NCBI GenBank assembly: GCA_022788185.1
Contig: JALEVV010000017.1
Location: 1 to 64,000, forward strand
Source: Spirochaetales bacterium
GTDB taxonomy: Bacteria > Spirochaetota > Spirochaetia > Sphaerochaetales > Sphaerochaetaceae
Reading direction: 5' to 3'
Length of the DNA: 64,000 nt
The position numbers and the translations under genes are program-made. The first letter of the stretch is position 1. Every line of letters starts with the position of its first letter. Below are positions 18,890 through 28,327 of this stretch, in pieces. Under the pieces are notes generated by a model. The model did not search any database and was not told the DNA's origin. It was given only the letters and a program-made list of their open reading frames with translations.

Positions 18890-21800
18890 ATGGATAAAAG
18901 GATTGGTTTGATTCTGGCTACAATCCACGAGGGTGCATCCATCAGACTTATGAGGAGTGCGCTCAATTCAGTGGATATCATGAGTGACTCGGTCGTGATT
19001 CTTCCCGGCGGAAGGCTGAATTTCAGGGGGCAGGATGAATACCTCAGAAACAGCATTTATCAGCTGGCCTCCCGTGAAAATTTCGACGGCATCATCTCCT
19101 GGTCAAGTTCGCTTACGGGCGAGATGAACACGGAGGAAGTATGTTCCCTGATGAGGAGCATCAACGTTCCGTTCGTATCAATAGGACTGCCTGTAGAGGG
19201 CTCCCCTTCGGTTACCTTCAATGCCTATGAAGGCATGTACAAGGAAGTCGAGCACTTCATAATCAAGCACGGAATAAGACGCATAGCCTTTCTGAGGGGG
19301 CCCAGCAGCCATGCCAGTGCCGAATCCCGCTTCTCGGCCTATGAGGACTGCCTGAAGCAGTACGGAATACCATATTCGGATGACCTGGTCTCGACGCCCA
19401 GGCCCTGGAATCAGGGACGGGATGCCCTGAGGGAAATCATATGTGACCGCGGTCTCGTGCCGGGAATAGACTTTGACGCCCTGATCTGTGCCTCGGACCT
19501 CATGCTGAGCGGGGCCCTGAACTATCTCGGGGAAATCAACGTGGAGGTTCCTCAGACACTTAAGGTCGCCGGATTCAATGACAGCGACAACAACAAGATC
19601 ATGAAGGTGGCTCCCACCACCGTAAGGATGCCCGTGGTATCGATGATCCATGTGGCCGCGGAACTCGTCCAGCAGCTGCTCAATGACCCAAACACGACGG
19701 TTGAGGACGTGATCCTGCCCGCTGAGCTGGTTATCAGGCAATCATGCGGCTGCCGCCACAGCTTCGGCTCCGATGAGCCTGTTGGCAAGGAGCTGTCGAA
19801 CAGGGAAAACTTCATATCCTGGATCATCAGTCTCACTCAGGGACAGATCAGCTACCAGGAGGTCAGGGCCTTCATAGATTATGCCTTCGAAGTCGAGAAG
19901 TCGATGAAGGACGGCGATCTCTCCCGGTTCAGGGACAGGTTCATCTTCTTTGTCCGCCGCTTCCTCCAGAACGGAGGTGAGCTCTATGACCTTCTGGATG
20001 TGTACAAGTGCTTCCTTTCCACATTCGGGTTCCCTGAAAAGTTCCTCAGGTTCTGTGATTCCGAGCTCATACCTTCCATGATCTACACCTATTCCAGAGT
20101 CTCGGCCGAGGAGAAGTATCTGCAGATGCAGAAGAATTTCAGGGTCAATGCCCTGAAGAACAGGCTGCTTTCGATCAGGTCGACCGATGACCTGGGAAAT
20201 GTCCTCAGGGAAACCCTGCCTCAGCTGGGAATAAAACAGGCATACCTGGTCCTTTCCTCGGGAGAGGAGGGAATGAACCGTCTCGAGACGGGCTTCACAA
20301 GGAAAGGCGAGATAACCGTTGCGGAGAACTTCAGTTCCTCACTCCTGCTTCCGGAACATCTGAAAAAGGAAACGGTCAGAGGCGCTTACATCGTCCTGCC
20401 GCTTACGTGCGACAGCGAGTATCTGGGATACTGTCTCTGTGAGATAACCGAACAGAGGGATGAACAGCTGCTGGAGGATCTGAGAGCGACCCTGTCCTCA
20501 ACACTCAAGGGAATAAGTCTTCTCGATGCCGCGAACAGGGCAAAAGATGTCGCAGAGAAGGCGGAAAGAGCCTCTTCAGACTTCTTTGACAATATTTCAG
20601 AAGGTCTTAAGGAACCCCTTTCGGAGATGAAGAAGACCATAATGGAAGCGGAAATTCCCCAGAAGAAGGAGCTTCTGAATCACCTTCTGAAGGCTGAACA
20701 CCTTCTGGATCTCGTATACACCGAGAAAGGACAGATGGAGCTTCACAGGAAGCTCCTGGCTCCCACTCCCTTCTTCAGGGAGCTGACCGGCAGGTTTGAC
20801 TGCGAGGCATCCATACCCGATGAGCTTCCTGCCATTTATGGGGACGTGGAAAGAATAACGCAGGCCTCCGAGATAATCTTCCATCTTGCCGGAAGTGGAG
20901 GCGGAAAGATCCAGTGCGACGTGAGCGTGAAGCCAGCAGGGCTGACTGTACTGGTCAGGTCGGACTCGTGGAATCCTTACCAGGACAGGGGAGATACCTC
21001 CCTTGCGCTCTCGGAGAAGATCGCGCTGATGCACGGAGGCACCTTCCATTTCAAGGATCACGGCATCCAGGTCTGCCTGCCCTGGCCGTCCCTGACGGGC
21101 ATGGTCACGCAGAGCGGGGCCATCGGATACACTCTCTATATAAAGAGGGACGAATCAAGCACCGTTCCCGATGTGGCGCATACGCTTCCCCAGGTCCTGT
21201 TCGTTACGGAAAACGAGCTGGCTGAGGATTTCGAGATTCCCGAGAACGTCACCAGGATAGCCTGGGGATACAGGGACAGGAGGGAGCACGAAAGCGTCGT
21301 GCTGAACCTGCTTAAGAACCACCAGCGCAGCAAAAGCCTGCCGTTCCTCTGCTTCGGAATGGAGGCCTCCCCGCTTGATCTCTGGTCGGCACTCCGTACC
21401 GGCAGCGGTGAGGGCATTGACGGGACCATCCTGGTCGTCGGCCAGCTTCCCCAGGGGCTCGCCCGCCTTTCGGCCTTCGGTACGTTCGTGAATGTGGACG
21501 GGCCTGTTTCCCTGGCCGGTTTCGGAAAGACCCCGGCCATGATAATCCTCAATTCGGTATCACCGGATGAGGTTGCGGCGGTAAGGAAGGAAAAGGACTT
21601 CGCCAAGGTTCCCATACTGCTCGTGAAGGATCATTTTGCCGATTCCGAGGTTGAGAAGATCGCCCAGCTTCCGAATCTGCTGATATGCAACACATGTCTC
21701 TGTGATTCCGATGAATTCGTTTCCAGACTCATAGGAATATTCGGAGGCAATGCCGTCCTGCCGCCCCTTACCGGAGCCCTGGTCAAGAGGGCGATCGGTT

Positions 21801-22087
21801 TCCTGAACAGGAGGGCCACAAGCCAGATATCCAGATGGCAGCTGGCAGAGTATGTAAACATAAGCGAGGATTATCTTACCAGAATCTTCAAGAAGGACAT
21901 GGGGCTTTCCCCCTGGGACTATCTCAACAGATACAGGGTTCAGCTCGCCACCGAGCTGCTGACCCAGACCGGATCGACGATCAACGACGTTGCCGCCGCA
22001 ACCGGTTTCCAGGATCAGGCATATTTCTGCCGCGTCTTCAAGAAGATCAAGGGTGTCTCACCGGGACAGATGCGAAACAGGATGTGA
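18890..22087 (+). CDS. Chimeric regulator: LacI-type sugar-binding domain, degenerate histidine-kinase-like core, AraC HTH
   Basis: N-terminal LacI/PBP1 sensor (IAFLRGPSSHASAESRFSAYEDCL...), FFDNISEGLKEPLSEM and LALSEKIALMHGGTFHF resembling HisKA/HATPase, C-terminal AraC HTH (VAAATGFQDQAYFCRVFKKIKGVSPGQMR). Confidence 0.85.
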   Translation: MDKRIGLILATIHEGASIRLMRSALNSVDIMSDSVVILPGGRLNFRGQDEYLRNSIYQLASRENFDGIISWSSSLTGEMNTEEVCSLMRSINVPFVSIGLPVEGSPSVTFNAYEGMYKEVEHFIIKHGIRRIAFLRGPSSHASAESRFSAYEDCLKQYGIPYSDDLVSTPRPWNQGRDALREIICDRGLVPGIDFDALICASDLMLSGALNYLGEINVEVPQTLKVAGFNDSDNNKIMKVAPTTVRMPVVSMIHVAAELVQQLLNDPNTTVEDVILPAELVIRQSCGCRHSFGSDEPVGKELSNRENFISWIISLTQGQISYQEVRAFIDYAFEVEKSMKDGDLSRFRDRFIFFVRRFLQNGGELYDLLDVYKCFLSTFGFPEKFLRFCDSELIPSMIYTYSRVSAEEKYLQMQKNFRVNALKNRLLSIRSTDDLGNVLRETLPQLGIKQAYLVLSSGEEGMNRLETGFTRKGEITVAENFSSSLLLPEHLKKETVRGAYIVLPLTCDSEYLGYCLCEITEQRDEQLLEDLRATLSSTLKGISLLDAANRAKDVAEKAERASSDFFDNISEGLKEPLSEMKKTIMEAEIPQKKELLNHLLKAEHLLDLVYTEKGQMELHRKLLAPTPFFRELTGRFDCEASIPDELPAIYGDVERITQASEIIFHLAGSGGGKIQCDVSVKPAGLTVLVRSDSWNPYQDRGDTSLALSEKIALMHGGTFHFKDHGIQVCLPWPSLTGMVTQSGAIGYTLYIKRDESSTVPDVAHTLPQVLFVTENELAEDFEIPENVTRIAWGYRDRREHESVVLNLLKNHQRSKSLPFLCFGMEASPLDLWSALRTGSGEGIDGTILVVGQLPQGLARLSAFGTFVNVDGPVSLAGFGKTPAMIILNSVSPDEVAAVRKEKDFAKVPILLVKDHFADSEVEKIAQLPNLLICNTCLCDSDEFVSRLIGIFGGNAVLPPLTGALVKRAIGFLNRRATSQISRWQLAEYVNISEDYLTRIFKKDMGLSPWDYLNRYRVQLATELLTQTGSTINDVAAATGFQDQAYFCRVFKKIKGVSPGQMRNRM

Positions 22088-22117
22088 ATTAGGACGAAAA
22101 CGTCCTTAGTCTGAAAT

Positions 22118-22140
22118 GTACAATAACAGGATTGTATAAT
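22118..22140 (+). promoter_or_regulatory. Operator-like inverted repeat overlapping a TATAAT -10 element
   Basis: TGTACAAT-AACAGG-ATTGTATAAT region; shares TTGTACAAT-like half-sites with the palindrome at 18810. Confidence 0.4.
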
Positions 22141-22188
22141 TCGGAAAAACCGTTGGATACTTTTTCACAGGGGTAGTTGAGCTTTTAA

Positions 22189-22257
22189 ACGGAGGACTGC
22201 TTAGGCAGTGCCCGGATGCGGCGTCATTGCCGCTTTCCGGTCAGCCTCCGTATTTTT
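22189..22257 (+). ncRNA. Candidate three-way-junction leader RNA
   Basis: Outer stem ACGGAGG/CCTCCGT enclosing hairpins ACTGC-TTAG-GCAGT and CCGGA..GCGGC-GTCATT-GCCGC..TCCGG, followed by ATTTTT. Confidence 0.5.
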
Positions 22258-22405
22258 GTCACCTGCTTCCATATGTCAAAAATTGAACAGGAGCCTTTTA
22301 AAGGGGACGTGGCAAAGCGGTTTAATCCTGCATGGAATCGTGATTTTTCAGCTTGCTTTCCCAAAAAATGGCCCTTAGAATTAAAAAAAGGAGGATAAAA
22401 AAGGA

Positions 22406-22984
22406 GTGGGATCCGGAGTCAAAAAGTATCAGGGCATAGATCTGATGATTTGGGTAATCCTACTTTTCGTCTTTGAATTCCTGACAGTAAAGGCAGGTTC
22501 CGTGTGGTTCTCATCACAGCCCTGGTCACTGTCAATAGTTCCCGCTCTCACCGCAATCGTATATATGAGATGGGGTGCTTACGGCATCCTGTACGCATTT
22601 CTCGGAGGCATTGCCGTTTCATTTGCCAGCGATGCAACCTCAATGCAGTATGTCATATATTCATTCGGAAATCTTCTTTCGGCACTGCTGCTTCTGATGT
22701 TCAGGACAGTGGGCAAGGCTGGGGTCAGGGATAAGACATCCCTGTCCGTCATCTTCGCGCTGCTTACGGCGCTCCTGATGCAGACGGGCAGAGGTATCGT
22801 ATCAGTGATCCTGGGGTATGATGCCGGTGGAATCATCGGTTTCATTTCCACGGACATTCTGTCCACCGCATTCTCGGTACTGATCGTCCTGATCACGAGA
22901 AGGCTGGATGGGGTGTTCGAAGATCAGATCTCGTATTTGATACGGGTGAACAATGAAGAAAAGGAAAAAGGGGGTAGAGAATGA
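22406..22984 (+). CDS. Integral membrane protein, ECF S-component-like
   Basis: 192 aa, about 5-6 hydrophobic segments; GTG start preceded by GGAGG; first gene of the ABC operon and overlaps the next start. Confidence 0.55.
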   Translation: MGSGVKKYQGIDLMIWVILLFVFEFLTVKAGSVWFSSQPWSLSIVPALTAIVYMRWGAYGILYAFLGGIAVSFASDATSMQYVIYSFGNLLSALLLLMFRTVGKAGVRDKTSLSVIFALLTALLMQTGRGIVSVILGYDAGGIIGFISTDILSTAFSVLIVLITRRLDGVFEDQISYLIRVNNEEKEKGGRE

Positions 22985-24033
22985 AGTTAGATGCATCTGA
23001 TTACCTAATTTATGATGCCGAAACCAGGACCTACAGAGAGAATCCCGAACAGAAAGTAAGGGACGATGTCGAGAAGCACTACTGGCTCCATGTCGGACGC
23101 ACGATCGTCAAGGACTGGCGCCTGTATATCATGCTCGTTCCGATGCTTGTCGTGTTCCTCCTGTGGAGGTATATGCCGATGTATGAACTCCTCGGCTGTT
23201 TCAAGGTATATGACCAGGTACTTCCCGTGTCTGAGCAGCTGTTCTCAGGATTTTCATATTTCAAGCGCCTTATTGCCGGCGGCGACGCACTTTCAGCTGA
23301 GTTCTGGAGAGCACTGAGGAACACATTCCTCCTTTCCTTCTACGGTCTCTGCTTCGGTTTCCCCGTTCCGATCATCCTGGCCCTCTTCTTCAATGAAGTA
23401 AGGTCAAATATCGCAAGAAGCGTTTTCCAGGTACTCACATACCTGCCGAAGTTCATGTCAACGGTTGTCATGACCTCTCTCGTGACCATGCTTGTAAAAC
23501 AGGGCTCACTGACATCCAGCTACGGTATCGTTTCACAGCTCCTTGAAAAACTCGGACTGATCTCCGCAGAGCTCGCCAACGGCGGTCTTCTCAACGATCC
23601 CAGATTCTTCCGCGGCATCTATCAGCTGTCAGGTATCTGGGAAGAGGCTGGTTACGGTTCAATCGTTTACTTCGCCGCTATCATCGCCATCAGTCCTACC
23701 AGCTACGAAGCTGCCCAGATCGACGGTGCAGGCAAGATGTCCCAGATGAAGTACGTCGTTCTTCCATGTATCCTTTCAACGATCGTAATCATGCTCATCA
23801 CCAAGATCGGTTCACTGCTGTCCATCGGTTATGAGAAGGTCCTCCTCCTTTATAACCCCAACACATACGTGACTGCGGATGTAGTATCCACATTTGCTCA
23901 GAGATATGGTCTTGAGGGTGCCGCAAAGGGTATTGCGACAGCCGCTGAAATGCTGAACAACGTTATCGGCATGCTGCTCGTCATCGGTGCCAATACAATC
24001 GCCAGAAAAGCTTCTGACGTATCACTTTATTGA
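22981..24033 (+). CDS. Carbohydrate ABC transporter permease (LplB-like)
   Basis: RYMPMYELLGCFKVYD, EAAQIDGAGKMSQMKYVVLPCI EAA loop. Confidence 0.88.
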   Translation: MKLDASDYLIYDAETRTYRENPEQKVRDDVEKHYWLHVGRTIVKDWRLYIMLVPMLVVFLLWRYMPMYELLGCFKVYDQVLPVSEQLFSGFSYFKRLIAGGDALSAEFWRALRNTFLLSFYGLCFGFPVPIILALFFNEVRSNIARSVFQVLTYLPKFMSTVVMTSLVTMLVKQGSLTSSYGIVSQLLEKLGLISAELANGGLLNDPRFFRGIYQLSGIWEEAGYGSIVYFAAIIAISPTSYEAAQIDGAGKMSQMKYVVLPCILSTIVIMLITKIGSLLSIGYEKVLLLYNPNTYVTADVVSTFAQRYGLEGAAKGIATAAEMLNNVIGMLLVIGANTIARKASDVSLY

Positions 24034-24050
24034 TCGGGAGACGGTAAGAA

Positions 24051-24941
24051 ATGAAAAGAAAACTCGAAACAACCGAACTAATCTTCAAGATCGTCAGCTA
24101 TACACTCCTGACCATGTTCGCAATCGGATGTCTCTATCCGTTCCTCTATGCCATCTCCTCTTCACTGAGCGGCAGAAAGGCCGTGGAGTATGCACAGGTC
24201 GTCCTTTTCCCGAAGGATGTGCAGTTTGAGGCTTTCGGACAGATGTTCACCAGCAACATGTTCTGGAACGCATATTCGAACACTCTGTTCATCACCTTCT
24301 ACGGAACGATCTGGGCTCTCGGATATTCAATCCTCGGTGCCTACGCGCTTTCCAAGAAGAGACTTCTCTTCAGGAAGACCTTCAACTTCTTCCTCGTCTT
24401 CACGATGTGGTTCAGCGCCGGTATCGTACCGCAGTACCTCAACTACCTGAATACCAAGGACGTGTTCAACGCCATCGGCATCATGGATGACAAGTGGCTT
24501 GTCATCATCGCCATGGGTATGGCCGCAATGAACATCATCCTGTTAAGAAACGCTTTTGAGGGTGTTCCCTCCGAAATCGAGGAAGCTGCCATCGTCGATG
24601 GAGCTACCGAGTTCCAGGTTCTCTCAAAGGTTTACATCCCGATGAGCAAATCAACGATCGCGACCGTCGCACTCTTCTTCGGTATCTCAAGATGGAATGG
24701 TTACTTCTGGGCACGCCAGATGATTTCCAACTCCAACGAGCATCCTCTGATGGTATTCATCAGGCTTACTCTTGAGGAGTACACCGATCCTGAGGTAATG
24801 AGCGGCTGGAACAAGGCATATGCATCAGACTCCGTCATCTATGCCCTCATCGTCTGCTCAATCGTTCCTATTCTCGTAATCTATCCGTTCATACAGAAGT
24901 ACTTCGCTAAGGGTACAAACGTTGGCGGTGTCAAAGAATGA
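24051..24941 (+). CDS. Carbohydrate ABC transporter permease (YtcP/LplC-like)
   Basis: EIEEAAIVDGATEFQVLSKVYIPMSKSTIATVALFFGISRWNGYF. Confidence 0.9.
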   Translation: MKRKLETTELIFKIVSYTLLTMFAIGCLYPFLYAISSSLSGRKAVEYAQVVLFPKDVQFEAFGQMFTSNMFWNAYSNTLFITFYGTIWALGYSILGAYALSKKRLLFRKTFNFFLVFTMWFSAGIVPQYLNYLNTKDVFNAIGIMDDKWLVIIAMGMAAMNIILLRNAFEGVPSEIEEAAIVDGATEFQVLSKVYIPMSKSTIATVALFFGISRWNGYFWARQMISNSNEHPLMVFIRLTLEEYTDPEVMSGWNKAYASDSVIYALIVCSIVPILVIYPFIQKYFAKGTNVGGVKE

Positions 24942-24964
24942 TCATAAATTGGAGGCAATTTAAC

Positions 24965-27157
24965 ATGAAGAAAAACATTGTCGCAGTTCTTCTGATCGCA
25001 CTCATGCTCTGCACACTCATTGCATGCGGCGGAAAGAAGACAATTGCAGTGCAGCAGACAGCCAGCGCTCCCGCAGCACAGACAGCTGCCCCTGCAGCCA
25101 CTGCTCCCGCAGCAACAGCTGCTGCCGCTCCTGTCGTAAAGGAAGAAGTCAAGAAGCTTGAGTATGCTGAAGGCACAACACTCAGAATGGCCACAGGATA
25201 CAACAGCAAGAAGACAGGCCTTTCCTTCGATGCCGATACTGCCAAGGATGGTATCGAACTCGCAGGCAAGACATACCGCGCAGGCGATCTCAAGCCGACC
25301 TGGGTTGAGGTTCAGAATGTGCTCGGTATCAAGTTTGAGGATAAGTACCAGGGTAACTCAGCTACCAACGAGCTCAAGTACTGGGCTGAGAAGCTCGGTG
25401 ACGTCGACATGGTTTCCGGTAACGCCACATCTCTCGTAGAGTATGGTGACAAGGGTGCCTTCGTTGATATCGCCCAGTACCTCGACATGATGCCCAACTT
25501 CAAGGCTTACCTCGATGCAAATCCGATCGTAAGGCTTTCAATCACAGGTAACACATCAACAGGTGCAATCTACTTCTCACCGTACTTCGACGGTGTAAAC
25601 GATATCGAGAGAATGCCCCTCATGAGAACCGACTGGGTCGTCAAGCTCCTCGACGGCGAAGGTGAATTCAAGGCTGAGAAGTCCGGCAAGCTCGCTGCCG
25701 CTGCATACACACCCTACATGCCCACAAGCGGTAAGGTAACAATCGAGACAGTCAACGCTGAGGGAACAGGCACTTTCGATCTCACAAAGGACTACGACAA
25801 GGCTGGCAACATCATCGCAACAATGAACGCTGCCCTTGCAAAGGGTGAGGTTACCGGTGTTCAGGCAGTCAACATGCTCAGAAGCTACATCGACGCTGCA
25901 TACAACGGTTACTACGGCACAAGCAGATCCAACCTCTTCATCGGTCAGGATGCAGCATGGGATGCCGACGAACTCGTTGCTCTCCTCCGCTGTGTGGTTG
26001 CAAACGCATACACACTCAACGGTACAGACACTGTTCAGGGCCTCTTCGCACGTGAGGATGCCAACAACCAGAGAAGAGTTGACCTCTTCAGGTTCGCAGG
26101 CACACTCTTCGGTGTCCGCGGTCTTGAATCCAGACAGGATTACCTCTATCTCGATTCCGACGGCAAGCTCAAGGATGCACGCCAGATGGAAGCTACCTAC
26201 AAGGCAATGGAGAAGATGAACCAGATTGCTACAGAAGGGCTCATCTCCAAGTCCTTCATGGATTCTTCCGCTGAGACATCCGCAAAAATGCTCGAGAACG
26301 ACCTCGGCTTCATGAGCTATGACTACAACCAGACTCAGACCATCATGAACGAGACAAAGCTCCAGGATGGCGAGAAGTACATGGCTGTCATGGTTCCTGT
26401 CGCTCATTGGTTCGACGGTACTGATCCCAATGGTGTTTACATGAGATTCACCGAATCCTGGAGATCCGTTAAGACTGACGGCTGGGCAATCAGCAAGGCA
26501 GGTGTCGGTGACGATACCAACAAGCTCAATGCAGCCCTCGCCCTCATCGACTATGCATACAGCCCCGAAGGCATGATCCTCATGAGCTACGGTCCTTCCG
26601 AGTTCATCAAGCAGAATGCTGACGGCAGCTATGTGACATTCTCCTTCAACGGTCAGCAGATGCCCGTTATCGCAGATGTCACTGAGGAACTCCTCTGGAA
26701 GCTCACAAGCGGTAACTACACCAACTTCGCAAGAATGTACCTTGGATCAACTCTCTCCTTCGCAAAGAGCCAGGCATTCGAGTATCAGTGCACACACGCT
26801 GTCGGTAAGGAAGGTGCAGGTAAGATCTCCACAGCCATCGGCCTCGGAACCCTCAAGCACCCCGAACTCGCAGTCACATCCAACGCATGGTATTCATCAG
26901 TACCCACAACTCTGCCTACAACCTCTGTCGAGACAGATACCGTCAACCAGTATACTGAGCTCCAGAACCAGTTCAACCAGCAGAAGGGTAAGATCAACAT
27001 CCTCGTTGATCAGATCGTCAAGGGTTATACTCTCGAAGGCTGCTCAGACGCTGCTTCAACAGTTGCCAAGGTATCCGGAGAGTGGGGCGGTAACCAGTAT
27101 CTCTTCATCAAGCAGAGTGCTTGGACCCGTCTTCTCAAGTTCTACAATCAGCTCTAG
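24965..27157 (+). CDS. Large (about 730 aa) ABC transporter substrate-binding lipoprotein
   Basis: MKKNIVAVLLIALMLCTLIACGG lipobox, Ala/Pro linker, long extracellular domain, directly after the permeases. Confidence 0.82.
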   Translation: MKKNIVAVLLIALMLCTLIACGGKKTIAVQQTASAPAAQTAAPAATAPAATAAAAPVVKEEVKKLEYAEGTTLRMATGYNSKKTGLSFDADTAKDGIELAGKTYRAGDLKPTWVEVQNVLGIKFEDKYQGNSATNELKYWAEKLGDVDMVSGNATSLVEYGDKGAFVDIAQYLDMMPNFKAYLDANPIVRLSITGNTSTGAIYFSPYFDGVNDIERMPLMRTDWVVKLLDGEGEFKAEKSGKLAAAAYTPYMPTSGKVTIETVNAEGTGTFDLTKDYDKAGNIIATMNAALAKGEVTGVQAVNMLRSYIDAAYNGYYGTSRSNLFIGQDAAWDADELVALLRCVVANAYTLNGTDTVQGLFAREDANNQRRVDLFRFAGTLFGVRGLESRQDYLYLDSDGKLKDARQMEATYKAMEKMNQIATEGLISKSFMDSSAETSAKMLENDLGFMSYDYNQTQTIMNETKLQDGEKYMAVMVPVAHWFDGTDPNGVYMRFTESWRSVKTDGWAISKAGVGDDTNKLNAALALIDYAYSPEGMILMSYGPSEFIKQNADGSYVTFSFNGQQMPVIADVTEELLWKLTSGNYTNFARMYLGSTLSFAKSQAFEYQCTHAVGKEGAGKISTAIGLGTLKHPELAVTSNAWYSSVPTTLPTTSVETDTVNQYTELQNQFNQQKGKINILVDQIVKGYTLEGCSDAASTVAKVSGEWGGNQYLFIKQSAWTRLLKFYNQL

Positions 27158-27188
27158 TCTTCAGATTCGGGCTTAATTGATCAATCAT

Positions 27189-27219
27189 ACTGTGCGGGAG
27201 GACCCGCTTCCCGCACAGT
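27189..27219 (+). promoter_or_regulatory. Intercistronic stem-loop (11-bp perfect stem)
   Basis: ACTGTGCGGGA-GGACCCGCT-TCCCGCACAGT with no U-run. Confidence 0.6.
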
Positions 27220-27245
27220 CCTAATAAAACAAAAAGGAGGGGGTT

Positions 27246-27833
27246 ATGTACAAAAAGCAGATGGGTTTCCAGAAGTTGATCTGCATTCTTGCTCTGGTAG
27301 CCGGTTTTGTCGTTTTCCTTTATTCTCTCGGGATCATGACAGATCTGTATGACTGTCTTTACTCTACAATGATGGATCCTACAGATCCTACGGTTACTTT
27401 CGTACCGGGCTCCATCGTATATTACAACATGCAGGGCTTCAACAGAACGTTCCTGTCAGCGTCTATCGTCATGCTGCTGCTGGCATGCCTTCTCTTCGTC
27501 ACGCAGACGAGCAACCGCAGAAGGTACTATGTGGGCAATTATGTCGCTATCGGTCTCTTCTCGGTATTCACACTGGCTATGGTGATCTGGGGACATTTCC
27601 AGATTCAGATCTACAGGGCCCAGTGGCTTCAGGTAGATTTCGAGGCACTTGCCTCATTCTCCCAGATGTTCAAAACGAAATATACAGAATCCACATTCTG
27701 GTTTGATATTCACTATGCCGTTTTCGGCATCTGTCTTGCTGAAGTCGCCCTTCTCATCGGCAACGCCGTATGGAAGATCAGGCTCATGAAGGCAGAGGCA
27801 GAACTGCTTGCGAAAGGAGGAAAGGCCGTATGA
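27246..27833 (+). CDS. Uncharacterised four-TM protein of the ABC operon
   Basis: Start after AAAAAGGAGGGGGTT; hydrophobic segments LALVAGFVVFLYSLGI, FLSASIVMLLLACLLFV, GLFSVFTLAMVIW, GICLAEVALLIGN. Confidence 0.75.
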   Translation: MYKKQMGFQKLICILALVAGFVVFLYSLGIMTDLYDCLYSTMMDPTDPTVTFVPGSIVYYNMQGFNRTFLSASIVMLLLACLLFVTQTSNRRRYYVGNYVAIGLFSVFTLAMVIWGHFQIQIYRAQWLQVDFEALASFSQMFKTKYTESTFWFDIHYAVFGICLAEVALLIGNAVWKIRLMKAEAELLAKGGKAV

Positions 27834-28327
27834 CAGATCAGGACAGACAGATAAAGACTGACCGCATGCGCTATATCAAGAACAAGTTCTCATCGAACCT
27901 TGCCCTTGTCGCGATCATCTTCGACGTTTTCTTCTTCGTCAGCATCTACAAATCTGACGTAAGCACATATTATTACACACTCCTCATCGGAGTCTCGATT
28001 GTTTACAACCTTGCATTCATGCTGGCTGCATTCCTCTCATCCGAAGGAGTCAAGTCCTATGGTGAGGGATACTGCTACCTGCTGATCGTGCTCGGTATTA
28101 TCCAGTTCGTACGTATCTTCATCATCCCATGGCGTGCAAGCCATGCGGAAGTGACAATCGCGAACGAGGCCGTTGTCGTAATGGGATCCGCCCAGTTCCT
28201 GCGCTGCACCCTGTTCCTGGTAATCTCAGGAATCTGCTGTATCGTGGCTGCTGTCGTCGGTATCCAGAGAAGCCGCACGCTCAAGGCATATGTAGCGACA
28301 CTCGGTGAAGAGCACAGGAGGGACTAA
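27830..28327 (+). CDS. Uncharacterised four-TM protein of the ABC operon
   Basis: MTDQDRQIKTDRMRYIKNKFSSNLALVAIIF...; RBS GGAGG; overlaps neighbours by 1-4 nt. Confidence 0.75.
   Translation: MTDQDRQIKTDRMRYIKNKFSSNLALVAIIFDVFFFVSIYKSDVSTYYYTLLIGVSIVYNLAFMLAAFLSSEGVKSYGEGYCYLLIVLGIIQFVRIFIIPWRASHAEVTIANEAVVVMGSAQFLRCTLFLVISGICCIVAAVVGIQRSRTLKAYVATLGEEHRRD

Noticed and set aside
25577-26407. Long minus-strand ORF (276 aa) opposite the substrate-binding protein gene
   Set aside because: Shadow ORF: composition rich in Cys/Val/Glu mirrors codon bias of the sense gene; no RBS or domain.
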